DNA of 64,000 bases from Ideonella sp. (GCA_016721465.1 JADKIA010000031.1:186001-250000); one strand, 5' to 3'. Positions 42,775 to 53,112 are shown, numbered from the stretch's first letter. A program made the numbers and translations. The notes: generated by a model from the sequence alone, not told the origin.

Positions 42775-45525
42775 ATGAAGTTGACGCGTTACTTTTCCGT
42801 TCTGTTGCTGCTGGCCGGCCTGAGCCTTAACCCGGCCTGGTCGCAAGCCGCCAATGCCCCGGCGGCCCTGCCCAAGGGCATGACCGAGGCGCAACAGGTC
42901 GAAGGCATCACCGAATACCGCCTGGCCAACGGCCTGCAGGTGCTGCTGGTGCCCGACGATGCCAAGCCCAGCACCACGGTGAACCTGACTTTTCGCGTCG
43001 GCTCGAGGCATGAGAGCTATGGTGAGACCGGCATGGCCCACCTGCTGGAGCACCTGATGTTCAAGGGCACGCCCACGAATCCCAAGGTGTGGGGCGAGTT
43101 CTCCAAGCGTGGTCTGCGCGCCAATGGCAGCACCGGCTTCGACCGCACGAACTACTTCGCCAGCTTCGCTGCCAACCCCGACAACCAGCGCTGGTACCTG
43201 GGCTGGCTGGCCGACGCCATGGTCAACAGCTTCATCGCCCGAGCCGATCTGGACACCGAGATGACGGTGGTGCGCAACGAGATGGAGATGGGCGAGAACA
43301 GCCCGTTCGGGGCGCTGCGGCAGCAGACGCTGGCCGCCATGTACCAGTGGCACAACTACGGCAAGAACCCCGTCGGCGCGCGCAGCGACGTGGAGAACGT
43401 GGACATTGGCCGCCTGCAGGCCTTCTACCGCCTGCACTACCAGCCCGACAACGCCACGCTGATCATTGCGGGAAAATTCGACCGTGCGCAGACGCTGTCG
43501 TGGGTGGCGGAGTTGTTCGGCCCGATCCCGAAACCCCAACGCTCGATTCAAGCCACCTACACGCTGGACCCGGCGCAGGACGGCGAGCACAGCGTGCAGG
43601 TTCGCCGTGTGGGCGGCGCGCCAACCTTGATCGTGGGCTACCACGGGCCCGCAGGAGCACACCCCGACTTCGCAGCCGTGCGGCTGTTGACGAGCATCCT
43701 GGGTGACAGCCCGGGCGGTCGCCTGCACAAGCGCCTGGTGCAGACCGAGTTGGTGGCCAGTGCCTTTTCCTTCGCGTGGAGCCTCGCGGAACCCGGCCCG
43801 ATGTTCATTGGCGCCGAGCTGGCACCCGGGCAGGACGTCGCCAAGGCGCGTGCCGAGATGCTCGCCGCCATCGACGATCTGGCCAAGACACCGTTCACGA
43901 CCGAAGAGCTGGAACGGGCCCGCACCCAGTACCTCAACGACTGGGTGCAGGGTTTCAACGACCCGGAGCGGGTGGGCGTGGCCTTGTCCGAAGCGGTGTC
44001 ATTGGGTGATTGGCGCCTGTACTTCCTGGCGCGGGATCGGGTCAAACGCGTCACCCTGGCCGACGTGCAGCGCGTGGCGGCCGAGCGGCTGCGGCCCGAC
44101 AACCGCACCGTGGGCACCTACCTGCCGACCGAAAAGCCCGAGCGCGCTCCGGCGCCGGCGCGGGTGGACGTGGCCGCGCTGCTGAAGGACTTCAAAGGCG
44201 CCGCCGTGGTGGCCCAGGCCGAGGCCTTCGACGCCACACCAGCCAACCTGGATGCGCGCACGCAACGAGGCGAGCTGGCCAGCGGCATCAAGGTGGCGCT
44301 GCTGCCCAAGGGCACCCGAGGCCAGGTGGTGCAGGCGGTGCTGCGCCTGCACCTGGGCGATGAGCGCAGCCTGTTGGGCCAGGCCACCGTTGGCGCGATG
44401 CTGGGCGGCCTGCTGGACAAGGGCGGCGCGGGCTTGACGCGGCAGCAGGTCCAGGACGAGTGGGATCGTCTTCAAGCCAAGGTCGGCTTCAGCATCGGTG
44501 GCCAGAACCTCAGCGTCAACATCACCACCGTGCGCGACAACCTGCCGACCGTGATCCGGCTCGTGGGCAAGCTGCTGCGCGACCCGGCGCTGCCGAGCGA
44601 GGTGCTCGAAGAAAACCGCCGCCAGTGGCTGACCAGCATCGAGGAGCAACGCAAGGAGCCCGGCGCGCTGGTGTCCAACGCCATCAGCCGCCACGGCAAT
44701 CCCTATCCACGTGGCGATGTGCGCTACGCGGCCACGTTCGACGAGCAGGTGCAAGACCTGCAGGCCGTCAAGCTGGAGGCATTGCGCGCCTTCCACCGCC
44801 GCTTCGTCAGTGCCGCGAATGGTGAATTCAGCGCCGCCGGCGACATGGACGCCGCGGCCGTGCGCGCCGCGCTGGACGCGGCGCTCGGTGATTGGCGCGC
44901 GCCCACCGACGGTCCGCAAGCCTTCGTCCGCGTGCCGCAGCCCCTGCAGAAGGTGGCGCCCGAGCGCTTCATGCTGCGCACCCCCGACAAGCAGAACGCC
45001 AACCTGCTGGCCACGCTGCGCCTGCCGCTGAACGACCTGCACGAGGACTTCGTGCCCATGCTGGTGGCCAACCACCTGTTCGGCACCGGCGGCACCGGCC
45101 GGCTGTGGCTGCGCATCCGCGAGAAGGACGGGTTGAGCTACGGCACCTATTCCGGCGTGGCCTGGAATGCCTTCGAGCCGAATTCACGCTGGATCGCCAA
45201 CGCGATCTTCGCTCCGCAGAACCAGGCCAAGGTGGAGGCGGCGTTCCGCGAGGAACTGGACCGCTCGCTGAAGGACGGCTTCACGCAGCAGGAACTGGAC
45301 GAGGCGCGAGCGGGGCTGCTCAGCTCGCGCCGGCTGGCCCGCGCGCAGGACGGTGTGGTCACCGGGGCGCTGGCTGAGAACCTGTACCTGGGTCGAAGCT
45401 TTGCCCGCTCGCAGCAGGTGGACGACCAGATCGCCCAGCTCACCCTGGCGCAAGTGAATGCGGCCTGGCGCAAGTACATGGACCCGACCAGCGTGGTCTG
45501 GGCCTGGGGCGGCGATTTCAAATGA
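42775..45525 (+). CDS. M16 family zinc metallopeptidase
   Basis: 916 residues with signal peptide (MKLTRYFSVLLLLAGL ending WSQA). The inverted zinc motif HLLEH covers His89-His93 with Glu92, and the third ligand region is VVRNE at Glu169. Four M16 domains are present; the C-terminal pair lacks the motif, as normal for the pitrilysin/insulinase architecture. It is periplasmic and degrades peptides. The gene begins 65 bases after the regulator and may be read with it. Confidence 0.92.
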   Translation: MKLTRYFSVLLLLAGLSLNPAWSQAANAPAALPKGMTEAQQVEGITEYRLANGLQVLLVPDDAKPSTTVNLTFRVGSRHESYGETGMAHLLEHLMFKGTPTNPKVWGEFSKRGLRANGSTGFDRTNYFASFAANPDNQRWYLGWLADAMVNSFIARADLDTEMTVVRNEMEMGENSPFGALRQQTLAAMYQWHNYGKNPVGARSDVENVDIGRLQAFYRLHYQPDNATLIIAGKFDRAQTLSWVAELFGPIPKPQRSIQATYTLDPAQDGEHSVQVRRVGGAPTLIVGYHGPAGAHPDFAAVRLLTSILGDSPGGRLHKRLVQTELVASAFSFAWSLAEPGPMFIGAELAPGQDVAKARAEMLAAIDDLAKTPFTTEELERARTQYLNDWVQGFNDPERVGVALSEAVSLGDWRLYFLARDRVKRVTLADVQRVAAERLRPDNRTVGTYLPTEKPERAPAPARVDVAALLKDFKGAAVVAQAEAFDATPANLDARTQRGELASGIKVALLPKGTRGQVVQAVLRLHLGDERSLLGQATVGAMLGGLLDKGGAGLTRQQVQDEWDRLQAKVGFSIGGQNLSVNITTVRDNLPTVIRLVGKLLRDPALPSEVLEENRRQWLTSIEEQRKEPGALVSNAISRHGNPYPRGDVRYAATFDEQVQDLQAVKLEALRAFHRRFVSAANGEFSAAGDMDAAAVRAALDAALGDWRAPTDGPQAFVRVPQPLQKVAPERFMLRTPDKQNANLLATLRLPLNDLHEDFVPMLVANHLFGTGGTGRLWLRIREKDGLSYGTYSGVAWNAFEPNSRWIANAIFAPQNQAKVEAAFREELDRSLKDGFTQQELDEARAGLLSSRRLARAQDGVVTGALAENLYLGRSFARSQQVDDQIAQLTLAQVNAAWRKYMDPTSVVWAWGGDFK

Positions 45526-45567
45526 AACCGGTGCATCGAGCGGCCGTGGGCCACGCGATGCGTTGAC

Positions 45568-46500
45568 TCAAGCGTTGGTGATGCCTGACGCCACGTGACC
45601 GACCGGCACGTGGGGCGCGGCGCCTTCCACATGCCGGGTCTGGTCGTCGAAGAAGAAGTCGGGCTCGAACTCGCGCAGGAACTCGCCCTTGGGCAGGCCG
45701 CCCAGGAACATGGCCTCGTCCACTTCGATCTGCCAGTCCATCAGCGTGCGGATGGCGCGCTCGTGGGCCGGTGCACTGCGCGCCGTGACCAGTGCGGTGC
45801 GGATGCGCATGCCCTTCGGGTCCGACACCCGCTGCAACTGCTGCAGGGCCTGCAGCAGGGGCTTGAAGGGGCCGGGCGCCAGCGGTGTGCCGACCTTGGC
45901 ACTTTCGTGACGGTGAAACGCGGCCAGGCCGTCGCGCTGGTAGACGCGCTCGGACTCGTCGGAGAACAGCACCGCGTCGCCGTCGAAGGCGATGCGCACC
46001 TCGTTCGGGTGCGCCTCCGAAGCGCGTGCGCCCTGTGGCAGCACGCGGGCGGCCGGCACGCCCGCGTCCAAGGCCAGGCGCACATCGGCCTCGTTGGCCG
46101 ACAGGAACAACTGAGCGCGCAGCGGGCGCAGGTAGCGCCAGGGTGGCTGGCCGCGCGTGAACACGCCGCGCTCGATGGCCAGGCCATGGTGCTGGCACGA
46201 GCGGAACACGCGCAGGCCCGAAGCCGGGTCGTTGCGCGACAGGATCACCACCTCGGCCTGCGCCTGGTCCGCATGCCGAAACGCCAGCAGCTTGCGCGCA
46301 AGCGAGAACGCCACACCGGGCTTGGCCGGCTGGTCGATCCGGTCCAGCTGCAGGCGCATGTAGGCGCGGTCGTCGCCGGACTCGAACAGGCGGTTTTCTT
46401 CTTCGAAATCGAACAAGGCGCGCGACGACAAGGCCACCACCAGGCGCTCCGGCGCGCGTTCGGGCGGGTCAGCGGCACGCGGTTCCGGGTTCGAGGACAT
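45568..46500 (-). CDS. 5'-nucleotidase (cytosolic NT5-1A/IMP-type family)
   Basis: 310 residues. The segment LVVALSSRALFDFEEEN is the nucleophile region (usually with DxD, here the family's SSRALFD form). The motif IAFDGDAVLFSDESE carries acidic residues typical of this family, and FEPDFFFDDQ ends the fold. It hydrolyses nucleoside monophosphates in the cytoplasm. Start ATG 46500 is chosen because upstream residues are low-complexity. No clear operon partner. Confidence 0.8.
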   Translation of the reverse strand: MSSNPEPRAADPPERAPERLVVALSSRALFDFEEENRLFESGDDRAYMRLQLDRIDQPAKPGVAFSLARKLLAFRHADQAQAEVVILSRNDPASGLRVFRSCQHHGLAIERGVFTRGQPPWRYLRPLRAQLFLSANEADVRLALDAGVPAARVLPQGARASEAHPNEVRIAFDGDAVLFSDESERVYQRDGLAAFHRHESAKVGTPLAPGPFKPLLQALQQLQRVSDPKGMRIRTALVTARSAPAHERAIRTLMDWQIEVDEAMFLGGLPKGEFLREFEPDFFFDDQTRHVEGAAPHVPVGHVASGITNA

Positions 46501-46699
46501 GGGCGGCACTATACGAGGCGCCGCCTGGCCGGGGCAGGGGGCGGTGGTGCCCGTGCAGCGACGCGCCCATCGCGACCAGCCGGCCATTCATCGGCTGCGT
46601 GTGCCGTTCGTCGCAAGCCACTGGCAGCCCAGGGCGCCCGTGTCGAAACTGCACTCACTCGATCAACGAGTGCCTCACCCGATCCAACGGAGAACCACC

Positions 46700-46852
46700 A
46701 TGCAAACCACCTCCACCACCAGCCGCCTGATGTCCTTTGCCCTGGCCGCCATGATCACGTTGTCGGTGCTGATGGGCCTGGACACCCTGGCCGTCACGGA
46801 GTCCGCTGGCCCGCAAATGGCCAAGTCGACCTGCGTGTCCACGCAAGCCTGA
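46700..46852 (+). CDS. small exported or membrane protein, 50 residues
   Basis: Start ATG 46700 is preceded by CGGAG at good spacing. The protein is MQTTSTTSRLMSFALAAMIT followed by a hydrophobic stretch and a short polar tail with one cysteine, so it is a signal-peptide-like or single-helix peptide. Homologous mini-proteins of the same pattern are common in Burkholderiales, to my recollection, without known function. It stops eight bases before the convergent gspF end. Confidence 0.6.
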   Translation: MQTTSTTSRLMSFALAAMITLSVLMGLDTLAVTESAGPQMAKSTCVSTQA

Positions 46853-46860
46853 CCGAGCCG

Positions 46861-48075
46861 CTACTTGACCCAGGTGTTGAGCTGGATGATGGGTTGCAGC
46901 ACGGCCAGCACGATGACCATGACCACCGCGCCCATCGCCACGATCAGCAGCGGCTCCAGGATGGTGGCCAGCGCCATCGCCCGGCGTTGCACCTCGCCCG
47001 ACAACTGGCGCGCGGCGCGATCCAGCATCTGTGGCAGCTGGCCGGTCTGCTCGCCCAGGCGAGAGAACATGGCCAGCAGGCCGGGGAAGCGTTTCTTGGC
47101 CGCCAGTGCGGCGGCCAGCGGTGCGCCTTCGCGCACCTGCACCAGGGCGTCCAGCGCATCGGCCCGCATGGCGCGGTTGCCCAGCGTTTCTGCAGCGGCC
47201 TGCAGGGCCTTGAGGATCGGCACGCCGGCATTGGCCAGCATCGACAAGGTGCCCGCAAAACGCGCCGCGTTGTAGCCGCGTGACAGCCGGCCCAGCAAGG
47301 GCAGTCGCAGCCAGCCGGCATCAAAGCGCAGCCGGAAGGCCTCGTTGCGCAGCGACAGCCGCAAGCCGGCGATGGCGGCGATGAACGCCAGGGCCGCAAG
47401 CCAACCCCACTGGCGCACGAAGGCGCTCAAGGCCAGCATCATCGTGGTCAGCAGGGGCAGGGCACGCTTGCTGCTGACGAACACGCTGGCCACTTGCGGC
47501 ACCACGTAGGTGACCAGAAAGATCACGATCACGAACGCGATCAGCGAGACGATGGCCGGGTAAAGCGCCGCGCCGATCAGCTTGCCCTTGAGCGCCTGGC
47601 GCTCTTCCAGATCGTCGGCAAGCCGCTCCAGCACCGGGCCCAGCGCACCACTTTGCTCGCCCGCGGCGACCACCGAGCGGTAGATGTCGTCGAATTCCCG
47701 CGGCGCCGCGCCCAGCGCGCGCGCGAAGGTGGAGCCGGCGTTGACCTCGGCCCGCAGGTGCGACACCAATTCACGCTGGCGCGGCTCCTCGGCCTCGTCG
47801 GACAAGGCGGTGAGCGCGCGCTCCAGCGGCAGCCCGGCCCCGACCAGGCCGGCAAGCTGGCGTGTCCACACCGCCAGGCTGGTGCTGCTGAAGACGCGGC
47901 GCGAGAAGCTCGATGCACCCGCCTGCTGCACCGTGGCGGCGATGGCTTCCACCGTGAGGGGCACCAGGCCCTGCCCACGCAGCTGCGAGCGTGCGGCGCG
48001 CGGGCTCTCGGCCTCGATGATGCCCTTGCCGGGCTTGCCCTGGGCATCCAGCGCTTCGTAGTGGAAGGCGGGCAT
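46861..48075 (-). CDS. gspF: type II secretion system inner membrane protein GspF
   Basis: 404 residues with two GspF cytoplasmic domains (about 70-195 and 275-400) and three membrane helices (around 170-190, 220-240 and near 375-395). FHYEALDAQGKPGKGIIEAE is the usual start. It forms the assembly-platform core linking ATPase and pseudopilus. Last gene of the minus-strand gsp operon. Confidence 0.96.
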   Translation of the reverse strand: MPAFHYEALDAQGKPGKGIIEAESPRAARSQLRGQGLVPLTVEAIAATVQQAGASSFSRRVFSSTSLAVWTRQLAGLVGAGLPLERALTALSDEAEEPRQRELVSHLRAEVNAGSTFARALGAAPREFDDIYRSVVAAGEQSGALGPVLERLADDLEERQALKGKLIGAALYPAIVSLIAFVIVIFLVTYVVPQVASVFVSSKRALPLLTTMMLALSAFVRQWGWLAALAFIAAIAGLRLSLRNEAFRLRFDAGWLRLPLLGRLSRGYNAARFAGTLSMLANAGVPILKALQAAAETLGNRAMRADALDALVQVREGAPLAAALAAKKRFPGLLAMFSRLGEQTGQLPQMLDRAARQLSGEVQRRAMALATILEPLLIVAMGAVVMVIVLAVLQPIIQLNTWVK

Positions 48076-48103
48076 TGGTGGTTGGAGACGCTGTGGCCTG
48101 GGT

Positions 48104-49525
48104 TCAGTCGCGCGTCACGCGCATGACCTCTTCCAGCGAGGTGATGCCGCGCGTCACCAGCCGGTCGCCGTCCTCGCGCATCGAGCGCAGACCGGCCCCG
48201 CGCGCGGCGCTGTGGATGGCGCTCTCTGCCGCCCGGTTGTGCACCAGGTCGCGCACCGCGTCGTCGGCCACCATCAGCTCGTACACGCCGGTGCGGCCCT
48301 TGTAGCCGGTCATGCCGCACTCGCTGCAGCCCACCGGATGCCAGCGGTTTTCGCCATCGACGCGCTTGCAGTGCACACACAGCTTGCGCACCAGGCGCTG
48401 GGCCAGCACGCCGAGCAGGCTGGAGCTGAGCAGGAAGGGCTCCACGCCCATGTCGATCAGGCGCGTGACGGTGGAGGGCGCGTCGTTGGTGTGCACGGTG
48501 GCCAGTACCAGGTGGCCGGTGAGAGAGGCCTGGATGGCGATCTGCGCGGTCTCGAAATCACGGATCTCGCCGATCATGATCACGTCGGGATCCTGGCGCA
48601 GGATGGCGCGCAGGGCCTTGGCGAACGTGAGGTCGATGCGGGCGTTGACCTGCGTCTGTCCGATGTTGGGCAGCTCGTACTCGATCGGGTCTTCCACCGT
48701 GAGGATGTTGGTGCCGGCGGTGTCGATGCGGCCCAGGCTGGCGTACAGCGTGGTGGTCTTGCCCGAGCCCGTGGGGCCGGTGACCAGCACGATGCCGTGC
48801 GGCTGGTGCACCAGGCGGTCGAACTCGCTGAGCAGCTCGCCACTCATGCCCAGGCCCTCGAGCGTGAACTTCGATTCGGTCTTGTCCAGCAGCCGCAGCA
48901 CCGCACGCTCACCATGCGCGCTGGGCAAGGTCGACACGCGCACGTCGATGGCGCGGCCGCCGATGCGCAGCGAGATGCGGCCGTCCTGCGGCAGGCGCTT
49001 CTCGGCGATGTCCAGCTCGGCCATGATCTTCAGGCGCGAGATCAGCGCGGCGTGCAGCGCGCGGTTGGGTTGCACCACCTCGCGCAGCGTGCCGTCCACG
49101 CGGAAGCGCACGCTGGAGCTGCGCTCGTAGGGCTCGATGTGGATATCGCTGGCGCCGTCTTTTGCGGCCTGCGTCAGCAGTGCATTGAGCATGCGGATGA
49201 TGGGCGCGTCGTCGGCGGCCTCGAGCAGATCCTCCACCGCCGGCAGGTCCTGCAGCAGGCGCGACAGATCGACCGCGCTCTCCACCTCGCCCACCACGAC
49301 CGCGGCGCTGGATTCGCCGCCCGAATAGGCGGCCGCGATGCGTTGATCCAACGACGCCGCGGCCTCGCGCTCGAAGCGCACCACGCGGTGCCGGCGCACC
49401 ACCTCGCCCAAGGCGCCGACCGACGTGTTCTCGGCCGCCCAGAGCACGGCCTCCTCACCGTCGTCCTCCAGCAGCAGGTGGTGCGTTCGTGCGAACGCAT
49501 AGGGCAGCGGGTGGCGCAGGCTCAT
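48104..49525 (-). CDS. gspE: type II secretion system ATPase GspE
   Basis: 473 residues. Walker A is GPTGSGKTT (about 250-258). The aspartate box and Walker B are present (TVEDPIEYELP, DVIMIGEIRD). A zinc tetracysteine module CVHC...CSEC lies at about 385-410. Start ATG 49525 is chosen; the previous gspD stop overlaps by position with a one-base gap. It powers pseudopilus assembly from the cytoplasm. Confidence 0.96.
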   Translation of the reverse strand: MSLRHPLPYAFARTHHLLLEDDGEEAVLWAAENTSVGALGEVVRRHRVVRFEREAAASLDQRIAAAYSGGESSAAVVVGEVESAVDLSRLLQDLPAVEDLLEAADDAPIIRMLNALLTQAAKDGASDIHIEPYERSSSVRFRVDGTLREVVQPNRALHAALISRLKIMAELDIAEKRLPQDGRISLRIGGRAIDVRVSTLPSAHGERAVLRLLDKTESKFTLEGLGMSGELLSEFDRLVHQPHGIVLVTGPTGSGKTTTLYASLGRIDTAGTNILTVEDPIEYELPNIGQTQVNARIDLTFAKALRAILRQDPDVIMIGEIRDFETAQIAIQASLTGHLVLATVHTNDAPSTVTRLIDMGVEPFLLSSSLLGVLAQRLVRKLCVHCKRVDGENRWHPVGCSECGMTGYKGRTGVYELMVADDAVRDLVHNRAAESAIHSAARGAGLRSMREDGDRLVTRGITSLEEVMRVTRD

Positions 49526-49526
49526 T

Positions 49527-51704
49527 TCAGTTGCCGGACTTTGGCACGCCCAGTGGCGCAGGCGCAGGGTTCGCGCCCACTGGAGCACGCATGGGCGGCA
49601 GCACCGGCGCCTCGTTGATCGGCATCACCAGGCTGGGCACGGGCTGGGCTTCCTTTTGCTGCGCTCGAATGGCATCGTAGCGATCCAGCGAGAACGCGCC
49701 GGCTTCTTGGGCGTCGCGTATGACGACCGGGCGCAGAAACAGCAACAAGACCGAGCGTGAGCGGTTGCGACTTTCGTTCTTGAACAGATTGCCAAACAGC
49801 GGGAGGTCTCCCAGACCGGGCACCTTGTTGCCGCTGCCATCGAATTGATCGCGGGTCTGCCCGCCCAGCACCATGATCTGGCCGTCCTGCGCCACCACGG
49901 TGGTCTCCACTGAATTCTTGTTGGTCACCGGGCCGTTGGTGTTGCTGGTCGAGTTGGCCACGACGCTGGAGTTCTCCTGGAACACCGTCATGCGCACCAC
50001 GCCACCTTCGCCAATCTGCGGCTTGATCTTCAAGGTTAGGCCCACGTCCTTTCGCTCTATGGTCTGGAACGGGTTCAGCGTGGCCGAGCCGCTGCCGGTG
50101 TTGGTGAAACTGCCGGTGACGAAAGGCACGTTGGAGCCGACGACGATCTTGGCCTCTTCGTTGTCCAGCGCCATCAGGTTGGGCGTGGAAAGAATGTTGG
50201 TGCCAGAGACCGTTTCAAGAAACCGCGCCAGGGCTGCCAGGGTGTAGACGCCATTGACGCGTTGCAGCAGACCCAGATTCAGGCCGTTCACTTCCTTGCC
50301 GGCAGTGATTGCGGTGCCGGCCGTCGCAAGGTTGATGATGTTGCTGCTGCCGGTGCCGAAGTTCGTGCCAAGGGCCAGACCCGCACCATCGCCTTTGCGG
50401 CCCAGCAGGCCCTGCCACTGGAAGCCGAACTCCGCCGCCTTGGTCGCGTCCATCTCCACGATCATGGTCTCGACAAACACCTGCGCCCTGCGTCCATCGA
50501 GCTGGTCGATCACGCTGCGGATCTGACGGTACAGCGGATCGGGCGCGGTGATGATCAGCGAATTGGTGGACGGATCGGCCTGCACGAAGCCGCCAGTGGA
50601 CGGTTGCGCCGAAGCCGATACCGGGGTGGTCGCCGCGGCGCTGCCAACGGCGCTGTTGGCCGTGGTGCCGATGCCCGCCCCGGCCTGCGGGGACATGGCA
50701 TTCACCGTGAAACCGGTGCTTGGGCTGCTGCCACCGCTGCCGCTGCCGCCGCCACCGAAGGCCGCGCGCAGCACCGTGGCCAGCTTGGTCGCGTCGGCGT
50801 TCTTGAGGTAGACCACGCGGATGCTGCCGGCCGGCCCCTGCGCGCCGGGTTGATCCAGGCGCGCGATCAGCGCGCGCATCGAGGCCATCTTCGCCGGATT
50901 GGGTGCACGCAGGATCAAGGCATTGCCGCGCGGGTCGGCCATCACCGTGGCCGTGGCCGCCGCGCCAGGCACCAGCCCGCCCGGCGCTGCGGCGTCGCCG
51001 AGTTTTTGCACCAGCACGGCCAGGTCGGAGGCCACCGCGTGCTGCAGCGGCACGATCTCCACATCGGTGGCGGAGGGTTGGTCCAGTGCCGCGATGATCT
51101 TGGCGATGCGCGTCAAGTTGTCGGCGTAGTCGGTGATCACCAGCGAGCTCGTGCCCGGGTTGGCATTGATCGTGTTGTTCGGGCTGATCAGCGGGCGCAG
51201 CACGGCCACCAGGTTGTTCGGGTTCTCATGGCTGAGCTTGAAGACCTGGGTGATGACCTGGTCGCCGCGCGGCTCGAACGGACCGACCGAGACCACACCC
51301 GTTTGCAGCTTGGCGTCGGCCTCGGGCACCACCTTCAGCAAGCCGCCGGTTTCCACCACCGAAAAGCCCAGGCCGCGCAAGGCGGCCAGGTAGTTCTGGT
51401 AGGCGTCACGCGAGGACAGCGGCCGCTCGCTGTAGACGGTGATGGTGCCCTTGACGCGCGGGTCCACCAGCATCTGCCGGTTGATCATGGAGGCGATGGC
51501 GCGGGTGACGGCCTCGATGTCGGCGTTGACGAAGTTCAGCGTCACTTGCGAGCTGTTTTCCTGGGCCGCTGCCTTGGGGGCGGCCTTGCCGGCGGCGGGT
51601 GTGTTCAGGGGCCAGGCCAGGGCCACCAGGCCGGCCAGCAGCAGCGACAAGGTGTGGCGGGCCGGGGCCAAGTGTGTGCTGGGCATCCGCTGGGTCATGG
51701 TCAT
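49527..51704 (-). CDS. gspD: type II secretion system secretin GspD
   Basis: 725 residues with signal peptide (about 1-38). N0 domain VTLNFVNADIEAV, three N1-N3 ring domains, then the secretin beta-barrel with VPLLGDLP-like GLGDLPLFGNLF. A long Gly/Ser/Ala-rich insertion at about 320-375 (GGGGSGSGGSSPSTG) interrupts the third N domain. It forms the outer-membrane pore. Start ATG 51704; ATG 51698 is equally possible. Stop of gspN overlaps its start by four bases. Confidence 0.96.
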   Translation of the reverse strand: MTMTQRMPSTHLAPARHTLSLLLAGLVALAWPLNTPAAGKAAPKAAAQENSSQVTLNFVNADIEAVTRAIASMINRQMLVDPRVKGTITVYSERPLSSRDAYQNYLAALRGLGFSVVETGGLLKVVPEADAKLQTGVVSVGPFEPRGDQVITQVFKLSHENPNNLVAVLRPLISPNNTINANPGTSSLVITDYADNLTRIAKIIAALDQPSATDVEIVPLQHAVASDLAVLVQKLGDAAAPGGLVPGAAATATVMADPRGNALILRAPNPAKMASMRALIARLDQPGAQGPAGSIRVVYLKNADATKLATVLRAAFGGGGSGSGGSSPSTGFTVNAMSPQAGAGIGTTANSAVGSAAATTPVSASAQPSTGGFVQADPSTNSLIITAPDPLYRQIRSVIDQLDGRRAQVFVETMIVEMDATKAAEFGFQWQGLLGRKGDGAGLALGTNFGTGSSNIINLATAGTAITAGKEVNGLNLGLLQRVNGVYTLAALARFLETVSGTNILSTPNLMALDNEEAKIVVGSNVPFVTGSFTNTGSGSATLNPFQTIERKDVGLTLKIKPQIGEGGVVRMTVFQENSSVVANSTSNTNGPVTNKNSVETTVVAQDGQIMVLGGQTRDQFDGSGNKVPGLGDLPLFGNLFKNESRNRSRSVLLLFLRPVVIRDAQEAGAFSLDRYDAIRAQQKEAQPVPSLVMPINEAPVLPPMRAPVGANPAPAPLGVPKSGN

Positions 51705-52540
51705 CCGATCGAAATGACGGACAGCGCGCCTTGGCGCCGCCCGATGATGTTGAGCAAGTTGGCCAGGCCCGCTTCCTGGCCGTCCGCTGCACGCGCCTCA
51801 CCGCGGAAGCGCAGCCGAACGCCGGTCCATTGCCCGGTGCCGGTCAGGCGCAATGCGCCATCCAGGGTGTCCAGCGTCAGGGCGGCCGACTCGCCGCTGC
51901 TGGCGTCGGAGCGCAGCGTCAGCCGGTAGCTGCCGAGCGGGTCCACCGGCGAGACGCGCGAGCGGGCGTCCACCAGGTCGAGGTCCAAAGCCCCATTGAG
52001 CTGGGTGCGGCCGGCCACGCTGTGCAGCTTGAAGCCGGGCGTGGAGACGCGGATGTTGCCGCCCAGTTGCAGCGTGTTCCAAGGCGCCCCCAGTCCCGAC
52101 AGCCACTGCGCCGGCCACTGGCCCACACCGGCCGGCCGTGCCGGCAGGGTGAGCGTCAGGCCTTGCCAGCCGGGCTGCAGGCCGATGGTCAGATCGCCTT
52201 GCACGCAGCAACTCTGCTGCAAGGTCAGCGTCAGGCCGCTCCAATGGGGCGTCAGCGCCCAGCGCAGCCGGCCCGGCAGGGCCGCGGCGTCGCGGCTGCC
52301 CGGGCCGCCTTGCAGCACGGCCACGGCGCTGCCAGACCAGACGCTGCCTTGCGCATCGGCCAACAGCAGGCGCTCGCCGGTGGCGGCGTGCACGCCTTGC
52401 GCCAGCCAGGTGGCGGGCGCAAAGGCCAGCAAGCCCAGCGCGCTGCCGATGGCGGCGCCCCAGATGGCCCAGCGCCGGCTCGCCCGCTGGGCGCGTTGCC
52501 AGGCCCGGTCGGCCGTGCGGGGCGGGCTGCGTCGGCGCAT
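51701..52540 (-). CDS. gspN: type II secretion system protein N
   Basis: 279 residues with an N-terminal membrane helix (about 25-45, GSALGLLAFAPATWL) and a beta-rich periplasmic domain. It has the pattern of GspN: WLAQGVHAATGERLLLADAQG and ATLPG-like DAAALPGRLRWALTP. It is a non-essential part that probably links inner and outer membrane complexes. It overlaps gspM by one base and gspD by four. Confidence 0.88.
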   Translation of the reverse strand: MRRRSPPRTADRAWQRAQRASRRWAIWGAAIGSALGLLAFAPATWLAQGVHAATGERLLLADAQGSVWSGSAVAVLQGGPGSRDAAALPGRLRWALTPHWSGLTLTLQQSCCVQGDLTIGLQPGWQGLTLTLPARPAGVGQWPAQWLSGLGAPWNTLQLGGNIRVSTPGFKLHSVAGRTQLNGALDLDLVDARSRVSPVDPLGSYRLTLRSDASSGESAALTLDTLDGALRLTGTGQWTGVRLRFRGEARAADGQEAGLANLLNIIGRRQGALSVISIG

Positions 52541-53112
52541 CAGGATCGCGCCCCGAGCGCCAGCACCACGCTGCCGCTGTAGTCGCCCTGCGGTGTCCGG
52601 GTGAGCTGGGCCTCGACGGCACGCACGCGGGCGCTGATGCGCACCTCGGCCAACCAGGTGGCCAGTTGCTCGCCGCTCAGGCGGCTGACTTGCAGCACCG
52701 CACGCTCACCCTGCAACTTCAGCTGGGCCTTGTCACCCAGGCGCTGTGCGGCCGTGGTCAAGGCGGCCTGGGCCTGGGCGGCCGGCATGGGCGGCATGGC
52801 GCGCAGGGCCTTTGATTCAGCGGCCAGGCGTTGCATGTCCTGCAACTGCAGGTCCAGCGCTTCGATCTGGCGCGGCGCGCTGCGCGCGCTGCGCCATGCC
52901 GGGGCCAGCCCGGCCCACCACAGCAAGGCCAGGCCCAGCACGGTGACGCCGATCGCCACCAGAACGCGCTCACGCTCGGCCAGTGCCCGCCAGTGCTGGT
53001 TCAGGGCCTGCCGCCATGCCGATTGACCTGCGCCGATGGCAACAGGCCGGGGCTTCGAGCCTGGATCGTCCTGGGCGGCCCGTGCCCGTTCCGTTGTCCG
53101 TTCTGTGCTCAT
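52540..53112 (-). CDS. gspM: type II secretion system protein M
   Basis: 190 residues. A short cytoplasmic start and one helix (about 52-68, VLVAIGVTVLGLALLWW) are followed by a periplasmic ferredoxin-like domain ending near GDYSGSVVLALGA. It binds GspL in the inner membrane. Start ATG 53112 lies in a four-base overlap with the gspL stop. Confidence 0.9.
   Translation of the reverse strand: MSTERTTERARAAQDDPGSKPRPVAIGAGQSAWRQALNQHWRALAERERVLVAIGVTVLGLALLWWAGLAPAWRSARSAPRQIEALDLQLQDMQRLAAESKALRAMPPMPAAQAQAALTTAAQRLGDKAQLKLQGERAVLQVSRLSGEQLATWLAEVRISARVRAVEAQLTRTPQGDYSGSVVLALGARS

Noticed and set aside
50730..50765. Short GCC/GCT-type tandem repeat in gspD
   Set aside because: It encodes the Gly/Ser linker of the secretin; simple codon repetition explains it and no CRISPR or satellite is indicated.
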